Assembly: GCF_004769575.1 (NCBI RefSeq)
Contig: NZ_RQGA01000014.1
Coordinates: 558,001 to 622,000 of the forward strand
DNA from: Leptospira perdikensis
GTDB taxonomy: Bacteria > Spirochaetota > Leptospiria > Leptospirales > Leptospiraceae
DNA length: 64,000 nt
Reading direction: 5' to 3'
Below the pieces are notes generated by a model that was given only the letters and a program-made list of their open reading frames with translations, searched no databases and was not told the DNA's origin. Each line of letters starts with the position of its first letter. Within the stretch, counting starts at the first letter, position 1. Below are positions 44,151 to 53,961 of the stretch, piece by piece. The translations under genes were made by a program, and so were the position numbers.

Positions 44151-45221
44151 ATGGCAGGAAAGATTACACATATCGAAGCTCTCTCCCAAGTGAAAAAACA
44201 TTTGGAACATGGAAATGCGACCCAACGTCGTATCGCCGCTCTACTCTCGCGCCCAGATGTTGCCTCCTATGCCAACCTAGGTGCAGTTGCTCCCGACATT
44301 TTTTACTTCTATCACGTGTTACAACCCAAACGAACAAAAAAAGCGGCATTCTTTGGTGACCTGGCACACCACCACCGTGTGGCAGAACTCATCCTTAGTT
44401 TTTTGGATCAGGTTCATGATACAGAGATGGGACTTTACCGTGACCGGTTTCTTGCGTTTACTTTAGGATACATTTGTCACTGCGTGGTAGACATCCAAAC
44501 CCATCCTTATATCTTTTATATCTCCGGGGATTATTATAATAACGATAAAAAAATTTCTTACCAAGCTCAGGTAAACCATATGAAGGTGGAGTTTGGACTG
44601 GATACCCTTCTCATCAACCACAGGTGGGGAATGAGTGCCAAAGAATATGACTTCCCCCAATACATTGATATCCGCCACAGAACCGTTGGAATTAAAAACA
44701 AAATGGATCCGGTACTTTGGAATTTTTGGTTACAATCCATCAAAGAAACATATCCGACAGAGTTTGCCTCTTCTTACCTAGGCTCCGAAAAAAAAATCAT
44801 TCCGGGTGATATCCTCAATGAATCCTATTTAGGTTTTTACCGATTTACATCCACCTTGGATTCGAGAAGTGCCCTGATGCGAGGCCTAGTGAGTGTAGTG
44901 GATACACTGACCTTTCATAAATACAATGCCAGTGTATTGATGTTACCCACACTTGAAACCATCAATCCCAAGATTATGAACGATGAAAAGAGGGAATGGT
45001 TCTATCCGGCCGATCCAAAAAGAAAGTTCAACGATTCGTTTATTGAACTTTTGAACCAAGCAAGCCAAGCTAGCAAAGAAATTTTAACGAGAGCCTACGA
45101 ATATAGTTTTTCTCCGGAAAGCAGATCGAAAATTCTGGAATCTCTCGGTGGATATAATTTGGATACTGGTCTCCGTTACCACGGAGTCGACCATATGAAG
45201 GAATTTTCTCCACTCGTTTGA
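44151..45221 (+). CDS. Zinc-dependent phospholipase C-like protein
   Basis: The protein has 356 aa and no signal peptide. His/Asp-rich metal-site motifs of the zinc-dependent PLC/S1-P1 type are present: AVAPDIFYFYH near residue 45, FGDLAHHHRVAEL near residue 68 and GYICHCVVDIQTHPY near residue 106. Proteins of this kind occur in bacteria without known substrate. It is divergent from lysA and precedes the PBP1A gene by 26 bases, likely in one transcript. Confidence 0.75.
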   Translation: MAGKITHIEALSQVKKHLEHGNATQRRIAALLSRPDVASYANLGAVAPDIFYFYHVLQPKRTKKAAFFGDLAHHHRVAELILSFLDQVHDTEMGLYRDRFLAFTLGYICHCVVDIQTHPYIFYISGDYYNNDKKISYQAQVNHMKVEFGLDTLLINHRWGMSAKEYDFPQYIDIRHRTVGIKNKMDPVLWNFWLQSIKETYPTEFASSYLGSEKKIIPGDILNESYLGFYRFTSTLDSRSALMRGLVSVVDTLTFHKYNASVLMLPTLETINPKIMNDEKREWFYPADPKRKFNDSFIELLNQASQASKEILTRAYEYSFSPESRSKILESLGGYNLDTGLRYHGVDHMKEFSPLV

Positions 45222-45247
45222 TGTGGATTTAAAGTTAAGGGAAATGT

Positions 45248-47800
45248 ATGAAACAAGAACCCGTTGGGCTCTTTGAAAAGTATTTTATCATTTGGTTTCG
45301 GATTGTCACAGAACGAATCTGGACTGGAGACAAAAAATTAAAAAACACTGCCATAGCAATCGTTGCTTTTGGCGCCTTGAATGTTTTTTTACTCACCGGG
45401 TCCATCAAAGACTTCTTTCGTTTGAAGGAAGCTGCGGTTTATGACATTCCTTCCACTTTGTATGGAATTGGTGACAAAGGGGATTACGAACCCATTGCAG
45501 AATATTATAAGTTTTCCCGTATCCCTGTTCGTTTAGAACAACTCAAACCAGAAGGCACTCCACTCTCTCCAGATAACAGAAACAAGGTCATTCAATGTTT
45601 TTTATCCACCGAAGATAACTCTTTTTATTCTCATAATGGGATCGATTTAAAAGGGATTGCTCGTGCCTTTGTAGTCAACATCATGGCTGGGCGAGTGAAA
45701 GAAGGTGCTTCCACCATCACACAACAAGTAGCACGACTCAAATTTTTATCCATTGAAAGATCCATTGCAAGAAAAGCTCGCGAAGCTTGGCTCGCCATCT
45801 TACTAGAATTAGTTTATCCTAAAGACAAAATTCTAGAAGTTTATTTAAACGAAATTCCTCTGGGGCACGGAACGATTGGCGTTGGTGCTGCTTCCAGGTT
45901 TTATTTTCGAAAGGAAGTCCAAGATATAAGTTGGGGAGAGGCAGCTATTCTTGCAAGTCTCACCACAAGGCCTACACAGTTTAGTCCCATTGTGAATCCC
46001 GTATCCAGTTTAAACAAAGTAAGGGTCGTCTTCCGTAAGTTAGTAGAAAATGGAAGGATGACTGTTGCCGATGCGGAAAAAGAATACGCAGCCCTCGAAG
46101 AATATTATACCAATCTCAATCGTTCTCCAAACGATTCTGCGTTTTCCGATAGACTGAATCGTTTCCCTTATGTAACAGAGTACATACGAAAAAACTTAAT
46201 TCGTTCCATTGGTTCTGGCCGTTTGTATAATGGTGGACTTAAAATTTATTCCACAATCCAAATCCGTCACCAAGAGGAAGCAGAAAAAGCACTTCTTCCT
46301 GCCTTACAAAGACAAACATTAGAATCCAACCAAAGAGCTTTCCGAAACATCGATGCTTTTGATGATTTATACGGAAGTGGATATTCTTTAATTGCCGATT
46401 TATATGACCTACCTGATTTTAAATTTCATATTTCAAGGACAGAACGTACGTTTTCTTCTGCTTACCAAGAAGACATACGCGATGAATTCTCCGCTCTGAA
46501 TTTATTAACTGGTGATGATTTTTTAGGTGATTTGATCGATAAAAACTACACTTCACAAACGACAAAAGACCATCTCCTTCCTGTAGAAGGTTCACTGATT
46601 GCCATTCGGCCCGATACCGGATATATCACCGCCCTTGTGGGTGGTTCCGGATTTCGTTCGGACAACCAGCAGATCCGACCCTTCCAAGCCTTTCGCCAAC
46701 CGGGTTCTGCTTTTAAACCCATTCTTTATGCAGCAGCCATGGACTACTCTGGCAAAAATCCGGACCCAGAAAAAAATGTAACACCGGCCACTCTATTTGC
46801 GGATTCCCCTCTTCAATATTTGATGGAAGATGGGGATGAGTGGGCACCTGAAAACTATAGTAGCGAATATTCTGGTTTTATTTTGTTACGAAAAGCATTG
46901 GAACAATCCAAAAACTCCGTGGCCGTTCGAGTATTGGAACAAGTAGGACTTTCCCACCTAATGGATAGTTTACGAGGACTTTTGCAGCTAACTGGTCGAG
47001 ACATTCCTTATAACTTTAGTGTTTCCCTTGGATCTTTTGAACTCACACCTTATGAACTCACAAGAGCTTATGCAGCCCTTGCCTCTGGCGGGAAAACTGT
47101 AAATCCTATCTCTGTATTGTATGTTGAAGACAATGCAGGAAAGGTCATCAAAGACTTTCGCAAAGACTACGAAGATGTAGAACGCAAACAGATCATTTCC
47201 AAAGAAGCTGCCTTTCTCATCACCTCTATGATGAAGGACGTGGTGGAGGAAGGAACGGGACGTGGGGTTTTGTCCTATGGACTGGGCCGCAAAGCTTATG
47301 GAAAAACAGGAACGACAAACAACTTTCGAGATGCATGGTTTGTGGGTTACACACCGGAGCTTGTGACTTCCGTCTGGTTCGGGTATGATGTGGGAACCAT
47401 CTCTCTCGGACGTGGGATGACTGGCGGAAAATTGGCAGCCCCTGTTTGGGGAAGGTTTATGGCAAGGGCTCTTGAACGAGAACCTCATACTGACTTTCCT
47501 TGGCTTTCCGAGGTAAAAGTTACGAAAAAGACTGTCTGTCGTATGTCTGGCAAACTCCCGAGTAACCAATGCCACGACCTCTTTGAAGAGTATTTTATCC
47601 CACAAACAGCTCCTAAGGACGTTTGTAATGACCATGGTTCTTCTTGGAACGTGGTAGAAACGAAATCAAACGCTCCTACAACGACTGTTGTGCATTCAGA
47701 AAAGAAAAAAACGGAAAAAGTAGAAAAACTCCCCGCAACAACCAAACCACCGAAGCGAAAAAAATCGGTCTTTAGCGGAGATGAGGAAATCGACTACTAA
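45248..47800 (+). CDS. Class A penicillin-binding protein (PBP1A-type)
   Basis: This is a bifunctional peptidoglycan glycosyltransferase-transpeptidase of 850 aa. It has one membrane helix near residues 30-50. The GT51 domain has STEDNSFYSHNGIDLKG (near residue 118), GASTITQQVARL (near 155) and a lipid-binding helix. The transpeptidase has SAFKP (active-site Ser near 486), SKN (near 555) and KTGTT (near 685). The C-terminus is Lys/Thr-rich. Inner membrane, with periplasmic domains. It lies next to a bactofilin and LysM-M23 gene. Confidence 0.95.
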   Translation: MKQEPVGLFEKYFIIWFRIVTERIWTGDKKLKNTAIAIVAFGALNVFLLTGSIKDFFRLKEAAVYDIPSTLYGIGDKGDYEPIAEYYKFSRIPVRLEQLKPEGTPLSPDNRNKVIQCFLSTEDNSFYSHNGIDLKGIARAFVVNIMAGRVKEGASTITQQVARLKFLSIERSIARKAREAWLAILLELVYPKDKILEVYLNEIPLGHGTIGVGAASRFYFRKEVQDISWGEAAILASLTTRPTQFSPIVNPVSSLNKVRVVFRKLVENGRMTVADAEKEYAALEEYYTNLNRSPNDSAFSDRLNRFPYVTEYIRKNLIRSIGSGRLYNGGLKIYSTIQIRHQEEAEKALLPALQRQTLESNQRAFRNIDAFDDLYGSGYSLIADLYDLPDFKFHISRTERTFSSAYQEDIRDEFSALNLLTGDDFLGDLIDKNYTSQTTKDHLLPVEGSLIAIRPDTGYITALVGGSGFRSDNQQIRPFQAFRQPGSAFKPILYAAAMDYSGKNPDPEKNVTPATLFADSPLQYLMEDGDEWAPENYSSEYSGFILLRKALEQSKNSVAVRVLEQVGLSHLMDSLRGLLQLTGRDIPYNFSVSLGSFELTPYELTRAYAALASGGKTVNPISVLYVEDNAGKVIKDFRKDYEDVERKQIISKEAAFLITSMMKDVVEEGTGRGVLSYGLGRKAYGKTGTTNNFRDAWFVGYTPELVTSVWFGYDVGTISLGRGMTGGKLAAPVWGRFMARALEREPHTDFPWLSEVKVTKKTVCRMSGKLPSNQCHDLFEEYFIPQTAPKDVCNDHGSSWNVVETKSNAPTTTVVHSEKKKTEKVEKLPATTKPPKRKKSVFSGDEEIDY

Positions 47801-47859
47801 AAAGGCTTGTCAAGAAGACCGAAAATTTTGATTCTCACAGAAGGGGAAAAGGAGCAGGA

Positions 47860-48264
47860 ATGGCAATAGGTAAGGATTCCATCAATAGCGTTATCGGACC
47901 AGGGTCGATATTTGAAGGTAAGTTTTATATCGCAGGTTCACTCAGAATCGATGGAAAATTCGAAGGTGATATTAAAACTGAAGATGCACTCGTTATCGGA
48001 GAAACCGGTAAAGTTAAAACCAACATCAGCGCAAGAGAAGTCATTGTATCAGGTACCCTCATCGGAAACATCAAAGCCGAAAACGAAGTCAAACTTGAAG
48101 GTACAGGACGTATGTTAGGTGATATTACAGCTCCTTACTTAGAACTTCAGAAAGGTGTAGTAGCAAAAGGAAATATAACAATCACTGGCGGCCAAAAAAA
48201 GGACGTTCGTAAGATTGTGGAAGAGTCCTTTGGCGGTATTAAATCCTTAGATACCAAGGATTAA
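47860..48264 (+). CDS. Bactofilin
   Basis: The protein has 134 aa with a beta-helix of repeated strands: VIGPGSIFEGKFYIAGSLRIDG, GDIKTEDALVIGETG and TAPYLELQKGVVAKG. Bactofilins polymerise without nucleotides and organise cell-wall enzymes. It has a strong ribosome binding site (AAGGAG, 47849-47854). It lies between PBP1A and an M23 peptidase; in Leptospira bactofilins affect helical shape, so this is a shape module by inference. Confidence 0.92.
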   Translation: MAIGKDSINSVIGPGSIFEGKFYIAGSLRIDGKFEGDIKTEDALVIGETGKVKTNISAREVIVSGTLIGNIKAENEVKLEGTGRMLGDITAPYLELQKGVVAKGNITITGGQKKDVRKIVEESFGGIKSLDTKD

Positions 48265-48281
48265 CGAATCCCTATTAACAC

Positions 48282-49406
48282 ATGCTACTTCGATCTCCAG
48301 AAAAGTCTACGATCGGTAAGCATGTGTTACGCTGGGGAAACGTAAATGTAATTCAAGTTTCTCCAGGTAAGTACTTTTATAATCTCCAATCACAATCTAG
48401 TGTTCTTCATGGAACAATTGATCTCAACCGAAAACGGTATCGGATACTTCCCCTTCTCATTTCATCTTTTATCTTAGCTTTCTTTTTATCCGTCCTTGTA
48501 GACAAACAAACTTATGAAGAAAGTTTGATGGAAAAAGAGTTCCTTAGTATGTCCACCGAGGTAGAAGAAAACGACGTTAAAGACAAAGAAGCAAAACTAG
48601 CCGACGCAAAATACCTACAAGAAACAGAAGATAAAAAAATGGCCATCCTCCGTTCGGCTGATTTGGATGCCTTGGCTGATAATAAAAACAAAAAATTAAA
48701 AGTCACTCAGTACAAAGTGAAAAAGAACGAAACTCTTTCGGACATTGCTCGTAGGTTCAAAGTTTCTGCCGAATCCATTGCAGGAAGTTCAGGAATAAAT
48801 CCAGAAGTTTCCATCCTTCCTGGACAAACTCTAAACATTCCCAACAAACAAGGATTAGTTTACAAATTAAAAAAAGGTGATACACTTGCCAAAGTAGCAG
48901 ATTACTACAAAGTCAAAATTGATGATATTTATTCCGAAAACCAATTGGAAGATTATGATTTATTCAAATCAGGCCAAAAGGTTTTCCTACCAGGAGCTGT
49001 GATCCCAGAAACAGGTCCTGTTTGGAGAATTCCTGTTGTATCAAAAGTCATCACATCAGGTTGGGGAACAAGATCCTACCCTCAATATAAATTCCATATG
49101 GCACTCGACTTACGGGCCAATTATGAATCGGTCTACGCAGCAAGAAAAGGAAAAGTTACTTATTCCGGTTGGATGGGTGGGTATGGTAATGCGATCATTC
49201 TCACTCATGATGATAGTTACCAAACTTTGTATGCTCATAACTCCAAACTCTTTGTCAAAGAAGGTGATTATGTGAGTGCAGGCAAAGTCATTTCGCGTTC
49301 TGGTTGCACTGGATATTGTTTTGGTCCCCACCTCCACTTTGAAGTCATCAAAGATGGAAAAAACGTAAACCCAACAAAAATCATCAAAGGATTTTCATAC
49401 AAATAA
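48282..49406 (+). CDS. LysM-M23 peptidoglycan endopeptidase
   Basis: The protein has 374 aa. A cytoplasmic part and one membrane segment (near residues 58-75) precede a coiled linker. Two LysM domains follow (near 143-188 KVKKNETLSDIARRFKVS and 193-238 KLKKGDTLAKVADYYKVK). The C-terminal M23 domain has HMALDLRA (first His and Asp, near residue 273) and GPHLHFEV (second His pair, near 350). It cuts peptidoglycan cross-links in the periplasm. It sits directly after a bactofilin, a pairing found in shape-control modules. Confidence 0.92.
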   Translation: MLLRSPEKSTIGKHVLRWGNVNVIQVSPGKYFYNLQSQSSVLHGTIDLNRKRYRILPLLISSFILAFFLSVLVDKQTYEESLMEKEFLSMSTEVEENDVKDKEAKLADAKYLQETEDKKMAILRSADLDALADNKNKKLKVTQYKVKKNETLSDIARRFKVSAESIAGSSGINPEVSILPGQTLNIPNKQGLVYKLKKGDTLAKVADYYKVKIDDIYSENQLEDYDLFKSGQKVFLPGAVIPETGPVWRIPVVSKVITSGWGTRSYPQYKFHMALDLRANYESVYAARKGKVTYSGWMGGYGNAIILTHDDSYQTLYAHNSKLFVKEGDYVSAGKVISRSGCTGYCFGPHLHFEVIKDGKNVNPTKIIKGFSYK

Positions 49407-49420
49407 ACTGGATACAAATA

Positions 49421-50524
49421 ATGAACCTAGTAAAAAACAACAAAAAACATTCAATTTTCCTAATATTCCTTCTTGTTTTATTAAACTCACTTTTCTCTTG
49501 TACAACAAAAATTGGCGAACAAATTAACAAACGAATTGTAGATCCTTTTGATGAGACCAAAATTCTAAATGTACATTTTGTCACAACTCGCAGAGAAATG
49601 ACAATGAAGGACAATTGTGATCCACTCAGTTTTGGATTCATTACCGACATCAATCCTCATTATGGAATCTGCTTAGTAAATATCCCCTCCAAACATATCA
49701 TTGGCGATATCTCTCTCGACAATGCTCAAGACAAAAACCAATTCTTTCAATTCAAAGGGCGAATCAATACTGACGATAAAGAATTTTTATCTAAAATCAA
49801 ATCCTCTGCTTCAAATGAGGTTTTAGTTTTTGTACATGGATTCAATGTCAACTTTGATGAGGCAGTTCTCCGTGCCGGACAAATCAAATACGATCTCAAG
49901 TTTCCAGGGGAAGTAGTTGTTTATTCTTGGCCAGCAGGAGCCGATGCGGGTCTTCTTGGGCAAGTAATGGTAAAATCCACTTACGACCTAAACTTCACGG
50001 AAGCAAAAATCAACCGTGAACCTTTTGCTAAATTTTTAACCGACATCACTGGACTTGGTAAAAAAATACATTTAGTCGTTCATAGTATGGGCCACCAAGT
50101 GGTGTTGCCTTCAGTTGCGACGCTCGCCAAACAAGGAAAAAACAAATTCCTTTCAGAACTTATCCTCAATGCTCCTGATTTTGATAAAAATGAATTTGAA
50201 TTTATCTTAAGCGACCTGACGAAGTCTTCTGAAAGAATCACACTTTACTGTTCTCCTGGTGATAACGCACTCGTTGCTTCCCAAAAAGTCAATGGTGCCC
50301 CACGTGCAGGAATGTGTTTTAAATATTCCGGTGTAGATGTGATTAACGTTAACGAAGTGGACGATCCTGTATTTGGTGTCGGTGGACTTGGGCATGGATA
50401 TTATTCTTCAAGGCCCATCCTCACCGACATCTATCAAGTGTTACTTGGTGTTTCCGTAGAAAGACGACTTTTTATCCGGAAATCAGGTCCGAAAAACGGA
50501 GAAAACTTTGTCCTTAGAAAATAA
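49421..50524 (+). CDS. Alpha/beta hydrolase (DUF900-like) lipoprotein
   Basis: The protein has 367 aa with a lipobox ending LFSC near residue 27. The DUF900-type hydrolase has LNVHFVTTRREM near residue 48, VLVFVHGFNVNFDEAVLRAG near residue 133, VVYSWPAG near residue 166 and nucleophile Ser in LVVHSMGHQVVLP near residue 222. It probably acts as an outer-membrane or periplasmic esterase. It follows the M23 gene by 14 bases. The stop abuts the stop of the convergent transglutaminase gene. Confidence 0.85.
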   Translation: MNLVKNNKKHSIFLIFLLVLLNSLFSCTTKIGEQINKRIVDPFDETKILNVHFVTTRREMTMKDNCDPLSFGFITDINPHYGICLVNIPSKHIIGDISLDNAQDKNQFFQFKGRINTDDKEFLSKIKSSASNEVLVFVHGFNVNFDEAVLRAGQIKYDLKFPGEVVVYSWPAGADAGLLGQVMVKSTYDLNFTEAKINREPFAKFLTDITGLGKKIHLVVHSMGHQVVLPSVATLAKQGKNKFLSELILNAPDFDKNEFEFILSDLTKSSERITLYCSPGDNALVASQKVNGAPRAGMCFKYSGVDVINVNEVDDPVFGVGGLGHGYYSSRPILTDIYQVLLGVSVERRLFIRKSGPKNGENFVLRK

Positions 50525-52285
50525 CTAAGGAACCACCATATCTTCACCAGAATTTAAAGCACGGTTTGTTTTTTGAGGTAAGTTCCTTTCTTCCGTGCCT
50601 TCCAATTCTTCGTTCTCCATTTCGAGTTTTGCCACTACCAATTTGAATTTTATTTTTTTCGCTAGTCCTAATTGCTCTTTGGAAAGTTGAACTAACCTAT
50701 CACCTCCTGCGATTTTGGGATGGTTTGTACCAGAAAGTCCGGCAAACACTACATGTCTAGCATGAGTGATACCCGGTTTGGATCTGGGAGCCGCAAGTGG
50801 TTCCATGGGAATCCAACCAAAACCTTCCACCCAAACTTCGACAAACTTATGATTGAAAGTGATTTCTTTGGAAGATTCGGTGGGTAAATAGTTCCAAACC
50901 AAACGAGAAGGAATTCCTAAACCACGTAACAATGCCATGGTGACATAGGAATGTTCGGTGCAACCTCCATTGTTTTTTTCAATCACTTTGGGTGCCGATT
51001 CAAAACTTCCTGATTTGTAAGGAATGGACGAAACATACTCCTGGGTTTTAGTTAGAATTTCTTTCAGATTTCGATTTTCTTCAAATAATGTTTTTCTTTT
51101 TTCGAGTACAATATCAGAATTCATTTTCAAAAACCAATCATCTAACATATAACTCTGAAATTCTTCCTTTGTTTGACCTGAAGGTAAGTTTAATGTAGGA
51201 TCTAAATTCCATTGGATCTTGTACCGAGTGAGTAATGCACGGTATACAGTCATATCTTTCGTATCCCCTGCCTTCATTGCTTTTACGGTCAAATTGATAG
51301 AACGATTTCCGGCTGCATCCACTTCGAGTCCTGTCTCTGGGCCAAAACTTTCCTCACGGAGAGTTTGAGAGGCAATATTCTCTTTGGGCAAAACAAAGTG
51401 AAACTTAGTTTCCGGAATATCAACTAATGCTGTTAATTGGAACTGGTATTCAATTTGATTTTGAATGGGCGAAAAACGGTAACCCTTTGCACCAGCCGCC
51501 ACCTCAAGAGAGGACGTGGTTAAAGGGAAAATGGAATTTCCAAATCCTATCCACTCACCATAAGTTTTAGTGAGTGGGTCAAAAATTAGAAACCGGTCCT
51601 CGGGTAAAACAACCAATTTAAATAAGGATCTATGTGTAACAGGAAACTTTAACTCTTTAACGTTTGTTTGGTCTTTAGGAGAAAACACTTGAATGGAATT
51701 TCCCCAGAAAGAAGAAATGAGAAATACTTCGGTTTCACTGCGTTTGGTCATTCTTTGGACCGATGGAAACGGAAGTAGAATTTTGGATTCGAGTTCCCCC
51801 GAATTTAAGTTGTAAACTTCTAATTGATTCCCGGCCAATCGGTAGATTTGGTTATCCAAACAAACAATATCCTGCCAAGATTTTCCTTTGTCAGGCCATG
51901 AAAGTTTTCTCTTTACAGAAAAAGTTTTGGAATCCAAATCCCAAAGTGTCTTTGCTGTTTGAACGAGAAGATTCCCGCGGCACTCCGTCCAACCTGTGAC
52001 CCTTCCTTCTTTCCAGGGAAGTTTCGTTGATTCTCCTGATTCTAAATTCCAAACAAGGATGGAGGTTTGTCTTGTGGTGTCTCTTGTTTGCAAAAAAACA
52101 CGACCATCTGAATACAAAATTGATTCAAACAAATCTACAGATTCTGATTCGGGAAAAAGAACTGGTTTCTGCCAATTGTATTTAGAACGCACTTCCGTCC
52201 ATGAAATGGGAATCTCTCCAACACCTACCGCAATTAGAGAAGGGAGAGAAAGTAGGAAAACTAAAACCCAAATCATTTTTTTCAT
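50525..52285 (-). CDS. Transglutaminase-like secreted protein
   Basis: The protein has 586 aa. It has a signal peptide (residues 1-22, no lipobox). A large N-terminal part (about residues 25-270) looks like a beta-propeller or repeats with Trp/Ser/Leu strands. A transglutaminase-like domain follows (about 360-510), with active-site Cys in NGGCTEHSYVTMALL near residue 446 and His in FNHKFVEVWVEGFGW near 480. The third residue, normally Asp in a DP context, is Glu (IPMEPL). This domain may cross-link or cleave peptides in the envelope. Confidence 0.82.
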   Translation of the reverse strand: MKKMIWVLVFLLSLPSLIAVGVGEIPISWTEVRSKYNWQKPVLFPESESVDLFESILYSDGRVFLQTRDTTRQTSILVWNLESGESTKLPWKEGRVTGWTECRGNLLVQTAKTLWDLDSKTFSVKRKLSWPDKGKSWQDIVCLDNQIYRLAGNQLEVYNLNSGELESKILLPFPSVQRMTKRSETEVFLISSFWGNSIQVFSPKDQTNVKELKFPVTHRSLFKLVVLPEDRFLIFDPLTKTYGEWIGFGNSIFPLTTSSLEVAAGAKGYRFSPIQNQIEYQFQLTALVDIPETKFHFVLPKENIASQTLREESFGPETGLEVDAAGNRSINLTVKAMKAGDTKDMTVYRALLTRYKIQWNLDPTLNLPSGQTKEEFQSYMLDDWFLKMNSDIVLEKRKTLFEENRNLKEILTKTQEYVSSIPYKSGSFESAPKVIEKNNGGCTEHSYVTMALLRGLGIPSRLVWNYLPTESSKEITFNHKFVEVWVEGFGWIPMEPLAAPRSKPGITHARHVVFAGLSGTNHPKIAGGDRLVQLSKEQLGLAKKIKFKLVVAKLEMENEELEGTEERNLPQKTNRALNSGEDMVVP

Positions 52286-52334
52286 TCGATAATCCTTGCC
52301 TTTTTAGAATGGTTCTTTAAAGTTTTTTTAGTGT

Positions 52335-53108
52335 ATGGATTCTAAAAGAAAAGGAAGTCTTTTTTATTTTGGTGAACGGATTCTCCTAGGTACTGCTGGG
52401 ATCGTAACAGAACCACATTCTCATTATGCCGTCTCCATCTTAGTATCTCTCCGTGGATCTTTTCACCTATATACCAATCCAAACAAAGTGATTGAATCTG
52501 ATGGGATCATCATCCCTCCCAACTACTACCATCGATTGGATGGATCAAACTCAGAAATGTTAATCATTCAATTGGATCCTAAATCAGATGAATACAAAAG
52601 GATTGAGATGGATGTATCTCCCAAAACCATTGAACCAGAGATCAGGACAAAAATTCAGGAACTCGCCGATCCTTTGTTTGGTGAATCTCTTAATTGTGAA
52701 TCAGCTCGTTCCATCTACAATCAGATTCTTTCTCTACTTGGATCCAAAACAATTCCCAAAAAGTATGATGAACGAATCGAAATGGCGATCCAAAAAATCA
52801 AAGAACAAATTCCAAATCCAGTAACTCTCGCAGAACTCTCGGAGATCTCGGGAATTTCTACCGATCGGTTTATGCATTTGTTTAAAGACAATATGGGAAT
52901 TCCGCTGAGACAATACTTATTATGGCAACGCCTTCACATTGCCGCAAAACTTTTACAAGGTGGCGAAAATCTAACAACGGCATCGCATGCAGCGGGATTT
53001 AGCGACCAGGCTCATTTATCAAGGACGTTTAAAAAAATGTTTGGGGTAAAACCTTCTTTATTTTTGGGAGGCCAATCTTTAAATAAGGTATGTTTTTGTG
53101 AAAATTGA
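52335..53108 (+). CDS. AraC-family transcriptional regulator
   Basis: The protein has 257 aa. An N-terminal cupin-like sensor domain (about residues 8-85) is followed by two helix-turn-helix motifs (near residues 150-255): LAELSEISGISTDRFMHLF and TTASHAAGFSDQAHLSRTFKKMFG. It probably binds a small hydrophobic molecule. The target is unknown. Divergent from the transglutaminase gene with a 49-base gap. Confidence 0.92.
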   Translation: MDSKRKGSLFYFGERILLGTAGIVTEPHSHYAVSILVSLRGSFHLYTNPNKVIESDGIIIPPNYYHRLDGSNSEMLIIQLDPKSDEYKRIEMDVSPKTIEPEIRTKIQELADPLFGESLNCESARSIYNQILSLLGSKTIPKKYDERIEMAIQKIKEQIPNPVTLAELSEISGISTDRFMHLFKDNMGIPLRQYLLWQRLHIAAKLLQGGENLTTASHAAGFSDQAHLSRTFKKMFGVKPSLFLGGQSLNKVCFCEN

Positions 53109-53329
53109 ATTTGAAAACGAAGGTTTGAATCAAAATCGGTTTTTCGGTTTTCGTTTTTAATTTTGAGTGGATCTAAAAACTGATCAGTAAAAAAAAATTT
53201 ATGATCGAATCCGAATCTGGCTAGTCGATGCGGATCCTAAAACTGGAGTGGGATCGCAAAGTAGATATTGTTTGTGTATTTCTATCAATCTCTTCTACTT
53301 TACGATCTTTCCTTAAGGGGAAAAAAGTT

Positions 53330-53869
53330 TTAAGCGTGTTTATGGGAAAAGTCTTTCCAAACACCTTTTTGTTTCAATTCCGCTTCCACGGCTGCTTTTA
53401 AATCCAATCGATAACCTAACTCAAAGAAAACATCTGCTACCACAAATAGAGGTGCGGATACTAAAGCTTGGAAAAGGTTGTCGAAAAGTGCCGGACGACT
53501 TTTTTCAAAAACAAAATGCCCATAGAATTGAGCACCCCATCCAATCACCTGTCCTAATCCAAATATAGTCCACGCAGTGGTTGCCGGTAGTTGTGTTGTG
53601 ATCCATTCGGAGGTTAGATAAAGCCCTCCAAAAACGAGAGTCGCTACAAAAGCAAACAATACATCCAAAGTGTAGTAATAACCAAGGACGGCCAAGGTAA
53701 ACACAAGTGAGGCAGACACGTTAAAACCATTGTATTCAAAAAGACTAAAACGGCTTAACACAACAAACAAAGTGAAGGTGATTGTGGGAACACCGAGCAC
53801 ATGAACCAAAACATTACGTTTTTCCTGATGGTAAGCGGAATAAAACGCCATTTCTTTTGCAAATCTCAA
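53330..53869 (-). CDS. DUF962 (Mpo1-like) membrane protein
   Basis: The protein has 179 aa with about four membrane helices. It contains AYHQEKRNVLVHVLGVP near residue 12 and GWGAQFYGHFVFEKSRPALFDNLFQAL near residue 110, the histidine motifs shared with yeast Mpo1, an Fe-dependent dioxygenase for 2-hydroxy fatty acids. Bacterial substrates are unknown. The gene lies upstream of malQ on the opposite side of a gap of 92 bases. Confidence 0.88.
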   Translation of the reverse strand: MRFAKEMAFYSAYHQEKRNVLVHVLGVPTITFTLFVVLSRFSLFEYNGFNVSASLVFTLAVLGYYYTLDVLFAFVATLVFGGLYLTSEWITTQLPATTAWTIFGLGQVIGWGAQFYGHFVFEKSRPALFDNLFQALVSAPLFVVADVFFELGYRLDLKAAVEAELKQKGVWKDFSHKHA

Positions 53870-53961
53870 GGGAGACCTCCGGGGGTGTAAAGGTCTATCC
53901 TACCAGAAACCAGTACTCTTGACTTGAACGAACCTGTCACAATTGTAAAAATTCTAAAAAA

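Noticed and set aside
46988..47635. Open frame of 215 codons antisense to PBP1A
   Set aside because: It lies over the transpeptidase domain, whose motifs are certain. The antisense product is low-quality and has no ribosome binding site.
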